Positions 1 to 8,545 of a stretch of 62,239 bases of DNA are shown piece by piece. Location of the stretch: the NCBI GenBank assembly GCA_025454255.1, contig JALOOU010000007.1, forward strand, positions 1 through 62,239. Direction: 5' to 3'. Position 1 is the stretch's first letter, and the number at the start of each line of letters is the position of its first letter. This stretch comes from Desulfobacterales bacterium (GTDB lineage: Bacteria > Desulfobacterota > Desulfobacteria > Desulfobacterales > SpSt-501). The notes below the pieces were generated by a model that was not told the origin of the DNA, searched no databases, and worked only from the letters and a program-made list of their open reading frames with translations. The position numbers were made by a program, and so were the translations under genes.

Positions 1-933
1 GAGGTTGGCCACCTTGTTGATCTTGACCCCGGGCGCCGGTTCGTATTCGAAGGTGGTGACCACCGGCCCCGGCGAGACGGCCACCACCTTGCCGTTGACA
101 CCGTAGTCCTCCAGCTTCTTCTCGAGCAGCTTGGACTGCATCCGCAGGCTCTCCTCGTCCTGCGTCGCCGGCCGCGCCTCCGGCTCCTCCAGCAGGCTGA
201 AGGGCGGCAGGTGGAAGCCCTTTCCGGTCTGCATGAAATCAAACACCTCCTGCTTGGGCGGGGGCACGGCCTTGACCGGCTTGGGCGCGGTCTGGATTTT
301 GATCTGCTTGGAGCGCGCGACCAGCTTTTCGGGCTCCGAGCGGGCCAGCCGCTTGGCGCGCAGCCGGCGCTCCTTCGACTTGAGATAGCGCGTCAGCAGC
401 CCGTCATACCCCGCGCCGAACCAACCGCCGCTGCGCCGCAGGAAGGCCAGGAGGGAAAACCCGGTCGCCAGGATAAACCCGATCAGCCACAGCAGGACCA
501 GGATGATCATGCCGCCCGTGGCGTTGGTGTAGGCCACCAGAAACGCCTTGAGCGGCAGCCCCAGCAGGCCGCCGGCGGAGAAGCGCCGGCCGAAGAGCTC
601 ATAGGCGTCCCGGTGCACGGCCAGCAGGCTGCCGGTCGTCAAAATGAGCAGGATGCCGCCGATCAGCGTGGTGAGCATGACCCGGCCCGGCTGGTTGCCG
701 AAGAAATGGATGCTGCCGATGAGCAGCAGCACCGGGATCCAGAACGCGCCCAACCCGAAGAGGCCGATGAGGAAGCCGGCCAAGTGGGCGCCGGCCAGGC
801 CGAAGAGGTTTTGAACCCGCGCCCCGGAGCCGGCGCTGTGGATGGAGGGGTCCGCCGGGCTGTAGGAGAGCAGGCTGATCAGCGAAAAGATGACGAAGAA
901 AAAAAGAGAGATGGCGATGATTTCACGACGCAT
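1..933 (-). CDS. ftsK: DNA translocase FtsK, N-terminal part (cut by window edge)
   Basis: FtsK anchors at the septum and pumps chromosomal DNA during division. Only the first 311 residues are here; the motor lies beyond position 1. Residues 1-180 hold several hydrophobic membrane segments, followed by a basic/proline-rich linker and then the start of the beta domain, recognisable from the stretch GPVVTTFEYEPAPGVKI near the window edge. The start is the ATG at 933, whose first residues (MRREIIAISLFFF) run straight into the first membrane segment. It lies 26 bases downstream of the RNase J stop on the same strand, so the two may be co-transcribed. Family assignment is secure; the C-terminal ATPase and gamma domains cannot be judged. 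Confidence 0.93.
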   Translation of the reverse strand, partial: MRREIIAISLFFFVIFSLISLLSYSPADPSIHSAGSGARVQNLFGLAGAHLAGFLIGLFGLGAFWIPVLLLIGSIHFFGNQPGRVMLTTLIGGILLILTTGSLLAVHRDAYELFGRRFSAGGLLGLPLKAFLVAYTNATGGMIILVLLWLIGFILATGFSLLAFLRRSGGWFGAGYDGLLTRYLKSKERRLRAKRLARSEPEKLVARSKQIKIQTAPKPVKAVPPPKQEVFDFMQTGKGFHLPPFSLLEEPEARPATQDEESLRMQSKLLEKKLEDYGVNGKVVAVSPGPVVTTFEYEPAPGVKINKVANL

Positions 934-959
934 GGCGTTCCAACCGTTTCACGTGTGGT

Positions 960-2609
960 TCAGACTTCCATGATAAAGGGCAGAATGAAGGGTCTGCGCC
1001 CGATCGTGAAGAAAAAATACTGCCGCAGGGCAACCTGCAGCCGGCTGCGGATGCGGTCCATGCGGTGGGGCGTTTCGGGAGGCAGCTCCTCCACTACCTC
1101 GAGCACCACGCAGTGCGCGTCCTCGAGCAGGTGGCCCGTTTCGGTTTCGAACACGAAGCCGCGGGAGACGATTTCAGGCCCGTAGACGATGATCCCGGTC
1201 TCTTCGTCAAAGGCCAGCGTGACGGCGACGAAGCCGTCCTCGGAGAGCATCCGGCGCTCCTTGAGCACGGCGCGGCCCACATCGCCGACCCCTTTGCCGT
1301 CGATCAGCACGCGCCCGGAGTTCACGCTGCCGCGGATGCGGCCCACCCCGTTGTCGAACTCGATGATCTGGCCGTCTTCCGCCAGCAGGATGTTCCCCCG
1401 GTCGATGCCCGCCTCCTGCGCGAGGCGGCCGTGCAGGACCAGGTGGCGGTACTCCCCGTGGACCGGGATGAAATAGCGGGGCCGGACCATCTGGATCATC
1501 TGCCGCAGCTCGTCGCGGAAGGCGTGCCCGGAGACGTGGACATCGGCGATCTTCTCGTAGACGACCTCCGCCCCACGGCGGTAGAGGTTGTCGATGATGC
1601 GGGAGATCGCCCGCTCGTTGCCGGGGATGAATTTCGAGGAGAACACCACCGTGTCGCCTTTTTTGATCTTGATCTGTTTGTGCGCGCCGGAGGCCATGCG
1701 CGCCAGCGCCGACATCGGCTCCCCCTGGCTGCCGGTGGTGATGATCAACACCTCCTCGTCGGGGAACTCCTGGACCAGGTCGATGCTGACATCGCTGCCG
1801 GCCGCCACCTGGAGGTGGCCCAGCGCCTTGGCGATCTCCACGCTGGCCTCGATGTTGCGCCCGCTGATGATCACCTTGCGCCCGGCCCTGCGGCCGATGT
1901 CCACCACCATCTGGATGCGGGCGATGTTGGAGGCGAACAGCGCGACGATGACGCGGCCGGGGCTCTCTGCCACGACCCGCGAAAGGGTCTGCTCGATGCG
2001 CGCCTCCGGCAGAGTGGCGCCCGCGCGCTCGACGTTGGTCGAGTCCGACATCAGGGCCAGCACCCCCTGCTCGCCGATGCGCGCGAATTTGCCGCTGTCG
2101 GTGGTCATCCCCCGGAACGCGCAGGGGCTGAGCTTGAAGTCGCCGGTGTGAACGACGAGGCCCTCCGGCGTGCGCACGGCCAGCCCGACCCCGTCCACCA
2201 CGCTGTGGCCGACGCGGATGAAATCGATCGTGAAGGGCTCGAGGCTGAGCGGCTGGTCGGGCGAGATGACGTGCAAGCCGGCCGGGGTGGCGATCTCGAG
2301 CTCTGCCAGCTTTTGGCGCACCAGGCCCAGCGTGAAGGGCGTGGCGAAGACCGGAACGTGGACGTCGCGCAGCAGAAAGGGCAGCGCGCCGATGTGGTCC
2401 TCGTGCGCATGGGTGAGCACAACGCCCTTGAGCCGGTTTTTGTTCAGCCGCACGTAGGACATGTCGGGGATCACGAAATCCACCCCCAGCATGTGATCCT
2501 CGGGAAACATGAGGCCGGCATCCACGACCATCATCGCGCCGGCGCACTCGAAAACCGTCATGTTCAAACCGATCTCACCCAGACCGCCCAGCGGGATCAG
2601 CCGGAGCAT
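960..2609 (-). CDS. rnj: Ribonuclease J
   Basis: Metallo-beta-lactamase/beta-CASP ribonuclease (5'-3' exonuclease and endonuclease in mRNA decay and rRNA maturation). 549 residues is the usual length. It opens with the hallmark PLGGLGEIGLNM and carries the zinc motif HAHEDHIGALPF near residue 66, a second metal-ligand region (HTGDFKLSP) near 155, and the beta-CASP histidine region (PVHGEYRHL) near 383. A single RNase J is common in bacteria lacking RNase E/Y-centred decay. Its start lies inside the 3' end of plsC (13-base overlap), indicating translational coupling in a plsC-rnj-ftsK unit. Confidence 0.96.
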   Translation of the reverse strand: MLRLIPLGGLGEIGLNMTVFECAGAMMVVDAGLMFPEDHMLGVDFVIPDMSYVRLNKNRLKGVVLTHAHEDHIGALPFLLRDVHVPVFATPFTLGLVRQKLAELEIATPAGLHVISPDQPLSLEPFTIDFIRVGHSVVDGVGLAVRTPEGLVVHTGDFKLSPCAFRGMTTDSGKFARIGEQGVLALMSDSTNVERAGATLPEARIEQTLSRVVAESPGRVIVALFASNIARIQMVVDIGRRAGRKVIISGRNIEASVEIAKALGHLQVAAGSDVSIDLVQEFPDEEVLIITTGSQGEPMSALARMASGAHKQIKIKKGDTVVFSSKFIPGNERAISRIIDNLYRRGAEVVYEKIADVHVSGHAFRDELRQMIQMVRPRYFIPVHGEYRHLVLHGRLAQEAGIDRGNILLAEDGQIIEFDNGVGRIRGSVNSGRVLIDGKGVGDVGRAVLKERRMLSEDGFVAVTLAFDEETGIIVYGPEIVSRGFVFETETGHLLEDAHCVVLEVVEELPPETPHRMDRIRSRLQVALRQYFFFTIGRRPFILPFIMEV

Positions 2610-3388
2610 CGCGCCTCCCCGGGGAGCCGCCCGCCGAGCGCCCGGCCGAGATCCGCGCGCACCCGTTCCATGAGGGCCTCCTTGGCGTCGGGGGTGTAGT
2701 CCGAGGCTGCGATCGGATTCCCGATCTCAATCGTCACCTCCCGCGGACGGATGAGCCAGGCGCTCTTCGGCATGATGGCATGGGTGCCGCGAATCGCAAC
2801 CGGAACCACCGCCGCGCCGGCATGGATCGCCATGACGAAGCCGCCCTTCTTGAAAGGCCTCAACGCCCCGTCCAGGCTGCGCGTGCCTTCCGGGAAAATC
2901 ATGATCGACACGCCCCGGCGGAGCGCGGCGGCGGCCTCCCCTAAACTCTGGAACGCGGAGCTGCGGTCGGCGCGGTCGATGCTGATGTAGCCTGCGGCCC
3001 TCATGGCGCGCCCGAACAGGGGAATTCTGAACAGCTCCGCCTTGGCCAGCCAGCGGAACTGAACCGGCAACGAGCCGAGCAGAACCGGAATGTCGTAGTT
3101 GCTCTGATGGTTGGCCATGAAGACGTAGGCCTTCGCCGGGTCGAGCCGTTCCAGGCCCGACACCGCGACGCGCACCCCGCTGACGGAAAGGATCGAGCGG
3201 CCCCAGACCTGACCCACGCGGTGGCCCATGTGCCCCCGGCGCGAAAAAACCGAAACGGCAAGCGTCGCCAACCCCAAAACCAGCGTCGCAGCGCCGACCC
3301 ACGCGTAGATCAGCGCCGAGTGCAGGCACAGGAGCCATCGACGGGCCTCTGTGCGTGGGTCCGCGCTCGGGAAGGCGTGCTTCGTCAC
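2597..3388 (-). CDS. plsC: 1-acyl-sn-glycerol-3-phosphate acyltransferase (PlsC family)
   Basis: Acylates lysophosphatidic acid at the inner membrane to make phosphatidic acid. The 263-residue protein has an N-terminal membrane helix (about 21-47) and the acyltransferase motifs NHQSNYD (HX4D catalytic pair, about 93-99) and FPEGTRS (about 165-171). The end overlaps the RNase J start by 13 bases. The pairing with RNase J is probably a transcription-unit coincidence; no functional link is implied by the sequence. Confidence 0.93.
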   Translation of the reverse strand: MTKHAFPSADPRTEARRWLLCLHSALIYAWVGAATLVLGLATLAVSVFSRRGHMGHRVGQVWGRSILSVSGVRVAVSGLERLDPAKAYVFMANHQSNYDIPVLLGSLPVQFRWLAKAELFRIPLFGRAMRAAGYISIDRADRSSAFQSLGEAAAALRRGVSIMIFPEGTRSLDGALRPFKKGGFVMAIHAGAAVVPVAIRGTHAIMPKSAWLIRPREVTIEIGNPIAASDYTPDAKEALMERVRADLGRALGGRLPGEARCSG

Positions 3389-3425
3389 CCTGCGGCTCCT
3401 CTCTCCGAAATGGGCCCCGCGCTCC

Positions 3426-3758
3426 TCAGACGGAGATCCCCAGCTGCTGCATCAGGTCGTCCACCAGACGGATGAGCCAGTTGCGCTGCTCCTCGTTGGC
3501 GTAGGCGATGCAATCGCAGCGGATGCGCTGCCGCGTGCGGATCAGCAACTCCACCGACAGCCTCTCCCCGCAGAGCTCCAGCGCCGCAAAAAAGGGTTGG
3601 CAGCCACGGTGAGCGGCCTGCGTGGCCGACAGCCGCCCGGGCTCCAAGGCAACCCAATAGACACCCTCGATGGAGGCCGGGCCGAACCGCTGGTCGAGGC
3701 ACCCCCTTAATTTTTCGTAATCGTTGAAGCGCAGCTGATCAACAACATATTGTTTCAT
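3426..3758 (-). CDS. Small hypothetical protein, 110 aa
   Basis: Unrecognised soluble protein. The frame is open upstream to 3920, but that part is low-complexity and Arg/Pro-rich and looks non-coding, so the ATG at 3758 (MKQYVVDQLRF) was chosen. From there it reads like a compact alpha/beta protein with a conserved-looking core (GVYWVALEPG, HRGCQPFFAALE) and several Cys. It ends 37 bases before plsC and may be the first gene of the plsC-rnj unit. No signal peptide, membrane segment or catalytic motif is visible. Confidence 0.65.
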   Translation of the reverse strand: MKQYVVDQLRFNDYEKLRGCLDQRFGPASIEGVYWVALEPGRLSATQAAHRGCQPFFAALELCGERLSVELLIRTRQRIRCDCIAYANEEQRNWLIRLVDDLMQQLGISV

Positions 3759-3900
3759 ATGCGGTGAGGATACCACAACTGGTGGAGGTCCGCAAGCGTT
3801 CTGCCTGCTGGCGCGGGGCAAGGGCGAAAAGGGTCGAGTCGGCGATTCGGCGCCGTTCGGCCGTATCGGCAGGAGATCGGCCGCGCGGCCGGAGCACATA

Positions 3901-3939
3901 AAAAAACCCTCCGGCCGCACTCTCCGCGCGGCCGGAGGG
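3901..3939 (-). terminator. Intrinsic terminator after the ferredoxin gene
   Basis: Read on the minus strand: a perfect 12-bp GC-rich stem (arms 3928-3939 and 3907-3918, CCCTCCGGCCGC and its complement) with a 9-base loop, followed at once by a run of six U (3901-3906). It lies just 3' of the ferredoxin stop, so it ends that transcript before the hypothetical gene and plsC. Confidence 0.85.
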
Positions 3940-3959
3940 TCGCTAAAATTGAAAAGCGA

Positions 3960-4148
3960 TTAGGTCTCTTCGACCTTGATGGCGCCTTCCGAGCAGACTT
4001 CCACGCAACTTTCGCAACCGAGGCACTCTTCCGCATTCACCGGGACGGATTTTCCGTCCTGCATCTCGAAGACCTCGACCGGGCAAACGTCCACGCACTC
4101 CTCACAACCTGCGCATTTTTCCTCATCGACGGTGGGATTGAAAGCCAT
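3960..4148 (-). CDS. 2[4Fe-4S] ferredoxin
   Basis: 62-residue bacterial-type ferredoxin, a small cytoplasmic low-potential electron carrier. Two classic CxxCxxCxxxC cluster motifs are present (CAGCEECVDVCP about 12-23 and CLGCESCVEVC about 43-53), the first ending in the usual Pro. It is a single-gene unit: promoter at 4226-4254, terminator at 3901-3939. The partner enzyme cannot be told from context. Confidence 0.95.
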   Translation of the reverse strand: MAFNPTVDEEKCAGCEECVDVCPVEVFEMQDGKSVPVNAEECLGCESCVEVCSEGAIKVEET

Positions 4149-4225
4149 CAGTTAATCTCCTTTCGGTAGGTTATGCTTCTATGGCGGGCATGCGCCATGG
4201 CGTTCCGGCTCAACTTACGGATGAG

Positions 4226-4254
4226 TGCATATACCAATTGAAAACGCGAGTCAA
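4226..4254 (-). promoter_or_regulatory. Sigma-70-type promoter of the ferredoxin gene
   Basis: On the minus strand TTGACT (4254-4249) and TATGCA (4231-4226) are separated by exactly 17 bases and lie about 80 bases upstream of the ferredoxin ATG, in a locally AT-rich stretch. Confidence 0.6.
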
Positions 4255-4259
4255 GCTTT

Positions 4260-4576
4260 GTTCCAACTTTTTGACGAAATGCCGCTAAAGTATTTTTTAA
4301 ATGTAATTTCAAAATGTTAATTTATGCTCCGGGCAACTGCGGCCAGGCATCCCCGGCAGCGTCGAGACCCCCGGCGAGGGCCTTGCCCCCCAGCGGTAGC
4401 GGCCGGGATGGTCGGATGCCGATTTAAACCTTCAGGGGTGATGGGCTCGTGAAAAGCCCACGACCACGTCGCGCAAATCCCGCGTCGCGGGGCGTGCGTA
4501 GCGTACGCCGCAGCGACCACGGGATGAAGCGCAACGCCGATAGCGGGGTTTTTACGACGTCGTCATGGTTGCCGGT
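4260..4576. other. Intergenic stretch with a possible palindromic extragenic element
   Basis: No credible gene. 4260-4330 is AT-rich. 4440-4570 contains several short palindromes: GGGCT/AGCCC around 4443-4459, a GGCGTGC/GCGTACGCC cluster near 4490-4513, and ACGACGTCGT at 4554-4563. It resembles the dispersed palindromic intergenic repeats of Desulfobacterales genomes, but only one copy lies in this window, so repeat status is inference. Confidence 0.35.
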
Positions 4577-5596
4577 CTACAGAAGGCTGTCGCTGCCCAA
4601 CTCCACCAGGAGCACGATGGTGTGCCTGACAAGGGCTTGGGAGGCCGTCATTTGCGCGGGGGGGGCCACGGCCGCAAACCGGCCCAAGAGGCGGTGGGGA
4701 GGATCGTCGGGGAAAAGGCAACCGCTCAGCCCGCCCCGCCCGGGAACCGGCGCCTCCCCGGGCCCGGCCAGGGGCAGGGTCGCGATGCGCTCCGCCGGAG
4801 CCGCCGCCCAGTCTGCCAGCGCCTCCATCCGCAGCGCGGCCGGTGCGCCTTCGGCCGCGGGCAGGCCCTCCCCCCGGCCGCGGTGCGCCTCCAGCGGCAA
4901 ACGGCGCACCGCGGCGGAGGCTTCGATCAAATGCGCGACGACCGCGGCACGGGTGGTCACCAGCACGGGGCCGGGGCAGGCGGCTGCCAGAAACAGCCGC
5001 GCCCAGGCGCTGAGCCGATCGGTTAAGCGGTGCTCTTCTCGGCCGGTTGGCGGCAGGGGCTCCCCCGCCGCGGCCCCGGCGGCCGGGCTCGGCGGCCGGC
5101 CGTCCATCGCCGCCAGCATCTCTGCGCGGAGCGTTTGGACGCGCATCAGCTCGCGGAGCACCTCCTCGTTCTGCTCGTCCAGCTCCTGGGCCAACCGCAG
5201 AAAGACCCGCGCCGCCCGCAGCGGGTCCGCAACGTTGGGTGGTTCCTCGGCCTGACATCGGCGTTTGATCTGGGATGCCAACTGGAAGGCGGAGCGATCC
5301 CCGCCCGCAGGCCCGCCGGCCAGGCGCGCCTGCCAGAAGGCCCCCGTCGGGCCGACCCCGCCGGCGTGCCGGCGGGCCCACTCTAGGAAACCTGCGGCCG
5401 CCTCTGCCCCGCTGACCTCATCGCCGGCGTCGCAGGCCAGAATCTCCAGGAAACCGCAGCGCTCCAGCCCCCGCATCCCGGGCGGCAACCCCTCGGCAAA
5501 GGGCCGCAGCAGCAGCATGACATCGAAATGCGACTGCAGGGCGGCGGCCGCCCGGTCGCCGAGGTGCGTGAAGGGGAAGTAGACGGGCTTCAGCAT
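4577..5596 (-). CDS. Conserved-looking hypothetical protein, 339 aa
   Basis: Unrecognised soluble protein. The ATG at 5596 (MLKPVYFPFTHLGD) overlaps the CysK/CysS stop by 7 bases, so it is the translationally coupled last gene of the surE-tmk-cysK/S unit. The frame stays open far upstream, but that part is a shadow of the cysS frame. It has an Ala/Pro/Gly-rich central part, a helical, probably coiled-coil stretch around 150-175 (LAQELDEQNEEVLRELM), and no membrane segment, signal peptide or catalytic motif. Operon position suggests a link to the fusion enzyme; nothing in the sequence says what. Confidence 0.7.
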   Translation of the reverse strand: MLKPVYFPFTHLGDRAAAALQSHFDVMLLLRPFAEGLPPGMRGLERCGFLEILACDAGDEVSGAEAAAGFLEWARRHAGGVGPTGAFWQARLAGGPAGGDRSAFQLASQIKRRCQAEEPPNVADPLRAARVFLRLAQELDEQNEEVLRELMRVQTLRAEMLAAMDGRPPSPAAGAAAGEPLPPTGREEHRLTDRLSAWARLFLAAACPGPVLVTTRAAVVAHLIEASAAVRRLPLEAHRGRGEGLPAAEGAPAALRMEALADWAAAPAERIATLPLAGPGEAPVPGRGGLSGCLFPDDPPHRLLGRFAAVAPPAQMTASQALVRHTIVLLVELGSDSLL

Positions 5597-7857
5597 GATC
5601 CGCCTCGGCCCAGCGGCGTGCGGTCCTGAACCCGCACCCCGGCGTCGAGCAGCCTCTGCCGCAGCCGGTCCGCCACGTCGAAGTCGCCCTCGCGCCTGGC
5701 CTTCTCGCGCGCCGCCAGAAGGTGCGCAATCTCCTCCCCGCCGGCCGCCGACGCAGGGTGGAGCTCGAAGAGGCCGAGGACGGCGTCGATCTCCTGGAAG
5801 GCGGAAAGCAGCCGGCCGGCGCCGTGCGCATCCATGAGGCCCCGGGCCACCAGGGCGTTGATCCGCCGGACGGTCCGAAACAGAGCCGCAAGAACGGCAG
5901 GGGTGTTCACGTCCTCGTCCATGCCGCGCCGCACTCCCTGGCGCAGGTCGTAGATCAGCTGATCGAGATCGGTGCACGGAGATCCGCCGCGAACCTTGCC
6001 CAACCCCGCCACGCAGTCGTCCAGGCGCCGCAGGGAGCGCCGGGCCTCCGCGATGCGCTCCCACGAAAAAACCGCGGGTTTGCGGTAATGGGTCGACATC
6101 AGCCACAGCCGGAGCTCCCGGCCGGCAACCCCAGCGGCGCGCAGCTCGATGAGACCGGGAGCCTCGCCGGGCACTTGCTCCGTTTGAATCCAGCAGCCGG
6201 CCAGCGGGCTGCCGGTGAGCGCCATGGCAATGGCGTTTTCGTTCTCGTGGTGAGGGAACTGAAGCTCGCGGCTGCCGATGTGCAGATCGAAGCGCTCGCC
6301 CAGGTATTTCATGGCCATGGCGGTCGTCTGCAGATGCCAGGAAGGGCGCATGTTGCCCCAGTCGGTTTTCATGAAGGCGCCGCGCTTGAGCTCCGACAGG
6401 CGGCAGCGTTTGAACAGCGCAAAATCGCTCGGGTGGTTCTTCTCGAACGGGTCGAGCTCGCCCCCGGCCCCGGTCCGGGTGCGGGCGGGGTCGATGCCGG
6501 AGAGCCGGCCGTAGGCGGTGAGCCGCGAGAGGTTGAAATAGAGCGAACGCAGCTTTTCGTAGGCGAACCCCTTGGCGGCCAGCCGGCGCGCCAGCGCCAC
6601 CATGTCCTCGGCATGATCCCGCGCCCGGGGCGTGTGCTCGGCCGGTTGGATGCCGAGCCAGGCGAGGTCCTCCAGCACCTGTTCGAGGTGCCCGGGCCCG
6701 GCCGCCTCGGCCGCGGGCCGGGCGCCATCGGGCTCCAGATCGCTCAAGTCCACCGCCTGGGTCACGGCCCAACCGCGCCAGCGCAGATAGCGCCGGATCA
6801 GGTCGGCCACCAGAAAGCGCCGGGCCTCGGCGAGCTGTGCGGGGCGGTGGGCATGGGGCCCGCAGGTGTACATGGTGATGCGGCCGGCCTGCTGGGGCTG
6901 GAGCGGTTCGCGCGACCGGCTGAGGAGGTTGTAGACCTGCAGTTCGAGCTTCTCCTGGTCCGAGAAGAGCGCCGTGCTGAGATAGCGCTCACCGCTGTCG
7001 GCCAGGATGACGACCAGGGTGCCGGCACTCAGCAGCTGCGCCTCCTGCAGGGCGGCCGCCATGGCCGCACCGCTGCTCATGCCGACCAGCAGCCCCTCCT
7101 CCCGCGCCATGCGCCGGGCGATGTCATAGGCTTCTTCGTCGTCGACATTGACCTTCTTGTCCAGGCGCCGCCGCTCGAAGATTTCGGGGCAATAGGCCTC
7201 CTTGAGGTTCTTCAATCCCTGGATGCGGTGACCGAGGTAGGGCTCCACCCCCACCACGCTGACGGCGGGGTTGTACTCTTTCAGGCGCCGTGACACGCCC
7301 ATCAGGGTGCCGGTGGTCCCCATGGTGGCCACCAGGACCGTGACGGCGCCGGCGCTCTGGCGCCAGATCTCCTCGGCGGTGCCGTGGTAGTGCGCCTTCC
7401 AGTTGGCCTCGTTGTTGAACTGATCCACGGCGACGTAGCGGTCGGGGTGCTCGCGCACCCGGCGGTAGACCTCCTCGATGGCGCCGTCGGTGCCCAGATG
7501 ACCGGGGGTGAGCAGAATCTGCGCGCCCCGCGCCTGCAGGATCTTGCGCCGCTCGACACTCACCGCCTCGGACATGGCCAGCAGCAGCGGGTAGCCCTTT
7601 ACCGCGCACACCATGGCCAGCCCGATCCCGGTGTTGCCGCTGGTCGCCTCGATCACGGTCTTGCCGGTCGTCAGCTCGCCGGAGCGCTCCGCGGCCTCGA
7701 TCATGGACAAGGCCGCCCGATCCTTGATGGAGCCGCCCGGGTTGAGATACTCCAGCTTGGCCAGGATCGTCACCCGCGGGTTGGGGTTCAGGCGGCGGAT
7801 TTCCACCAGCGGCGTGTTGCCGATCAGATCGAGAATGCCCTTGCGCGGGTCGTTCAT
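5590..7857 (-). CDS. Cysteine synthase fused to a cysteinyl-tRNA-synthetase-like domain
   Basis: 755 residues in two parts. Residues 1-300 are a PLP-dependent O-acetylserine sulfhydrylase (CysK/CysM type): NPGGSIKDR with the PLP lysine, TSGNTG, GTTGTLMG and a C-terminal ADSGERYLS. Residues about 325-755 match class I CysRS (MYTCGP opening, LYFNLSRL, PHHENE, LMSTHYRKP, C-terminal helical domain), but the catalytic signatures are lost: the HIGH position reads HRPA, no KMSKS exists after the PHHENE block, and the zinc Cys of the usual ECSAM segment is Thr (QTTAM). The first part should make cysteine; the second is unlikely to charge tRNA alone and may bind tRNA, Cys-AMP-like ligands or regulate. 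It overlaps tmk by 4 bases (ATGA). Confidence 0.92.
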   Translation of the reverse strand: MNDPRKGILDLIGNTPLVEIRRLNPNPRVTILAKLEYLNPGGSIKDRAALSMIEAAERSGELTTGKTVIEATSGNTGIGLAMVCAVKGYPLLLAMSEAVSVERRKILQARGAQILLTPGHLGTDGAIEEVYRRVREHPDRYVAVDQFNNEANWKAHYHGTAEEIWRQSAGAVTVLVATMGTTGTLMGVSRRLKEYNPAVSVVGVEPYLGHRIQGLKNLKEAYCPEIFERRRLDKKVNVDDEEAYDIARRMAREEGLLVGMSSGAAMAAALQEAQLLSAGTLVVILADSGERYLSTALFSDQEKLELQVYNLLSRSREPLQPQQAGRITMYTCGPHAHRPAQLAEARRFLVADLIRRYLRWRGWAVTQAVDLSDLEPDGARPAAEAAGPGHLEQVLEDLAWLGIQPAEHTPRARDHAEDMVALARRLAAKGFAYEKLRSLYFNLSRLTAYGRLSGIDPARTRTGAGGELDPFEKNHPSDFALFKRCRLSELKRGAFMKTDWGNMRPSWHLQTTAMAMKYLGERFDLHIGSRELQFPHHENENAIAMALTGSPLAGCWIQTEQVPGEAPGLIELRAAGVAGRELRLWLMSTHYRKPAVFSWERIAEARRSLRRLDDCVAGLGKVRGGSPCTDLDQLIYDLRQGVRRGMDEDVNTPAVLAALFRTVRRINALVARGLMDAHGAGRLLSAFQEIDAVLGLFELHPASAAGGEEIAHLLAAREKARREGDFDVADRLRQRLLDAGVRVQDRTPLGRGGSC

Positions 7858-8507
7858 GGCGCGGATGCGTCCGGTCGGTGGATGAAGGCCGCCACGGCGG
7901 CCCGGATCGCCGCCTCGACCCGCTCCTCGTCCCGCCCGGCGTCGATGATGCGGAACCGGCCCGGCTCCTGCCGCGCCAGGCTCAGGTAGCCCTCCCGCAC
8001 CCGACGGTGGAAGTCGATCTCCTCGCGTTCGAATCGGCTTTCGGCCTGCGCGCGCGCACCCCTGGCCAGCTGACCGCGGGCGCGGGCGAGGCCCACTTCG
8101 GCCGGCAGGTCCAGGAGCAGCGTCAGCTGCGGACGCAGGCCGTTGAGCACGAGCTGGTGCAGCTGCAGCAGCCGATCCAGCGGCAGCCCGCGGGCGAACC
8201 CCTGATAGACCAGGGTGGCATCGAAGAAACGGTCGCAGAGCACCGTGCGGCCGGCCGACACGGCCGGCAAAATCACGCGCTGGACGTGTTCGGCCCGATC
8301 CGCCATGTAGAGCATGAGTTCGGTCTCGGGCGCCATGGACCGGTTCTCGGGGTCGAGCAGCAGCGCCCGGATCGACTTGCCGAGCGGGGTGCCGCCGGGT
8401 TCGCGCGTCAGCAGGCAGGCGGTCCCGCGGCGCTGGAACCATTCGGCCAGGTGCAGAATCTGCGTGGTTTTGCCGGCCCCCTCGCCGCCCTCCAGCGTGA
8501 TGAACAT
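7854..8507 (-). CDS. tmk: Thymidylate kinase
   Basis: dTMP to dTDP kinase, 217 residues, usual length. The P-loop is EGGEGAGKTT at residues 6-15; the DRF motif (about 92-94; usually DRY) and the LID region rich in Arg/Glu (SRFEREEIDFH) are present. The ATG at 8507 was chosen because GGGAGAG lies at normal spacing upstream; an in-frame ATG 14 codons earlier has no such signal. It starts 38 bases after surE and overlaps the next gene by ATGA. Confidence 0.95.
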   Translation of the reverse strand: MFITLEGGEGAGKTTQILHLAEWFQRRGTACLLTREPGGTPLGKSIRALLLDPENRSMAPETELMLYMADRAEHVQRVILPAVSAGRTVLCDRFFDATLVYQGFARGLPLDRLLQLHQLVLNGLRPQLTLLLDLPAEVGLARARGQLARGARAQAESRFEREEIDFHRRVREGYLSLARQEPGRFRIIDAGRDEERVEAAIRAAVAAFIHRPDASAP

Positions 8508-8545
8508 GGTCTCTCCCGAACCCCGGGCGCCCGCGCCCGGGCGGA

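Noticed and set aside
1065..2699. A 544-codon open frame on the plus strand
   Set aside because: Antisense shadow of RNase J; His/Asp/Val-rich composition mirrors the true frame.
5597..6772. Long N-terminal extension of the 339-residue hypothetical protein
   Set aside because: It overlaps the cysS-like coding region in another frame and has shadow composition.
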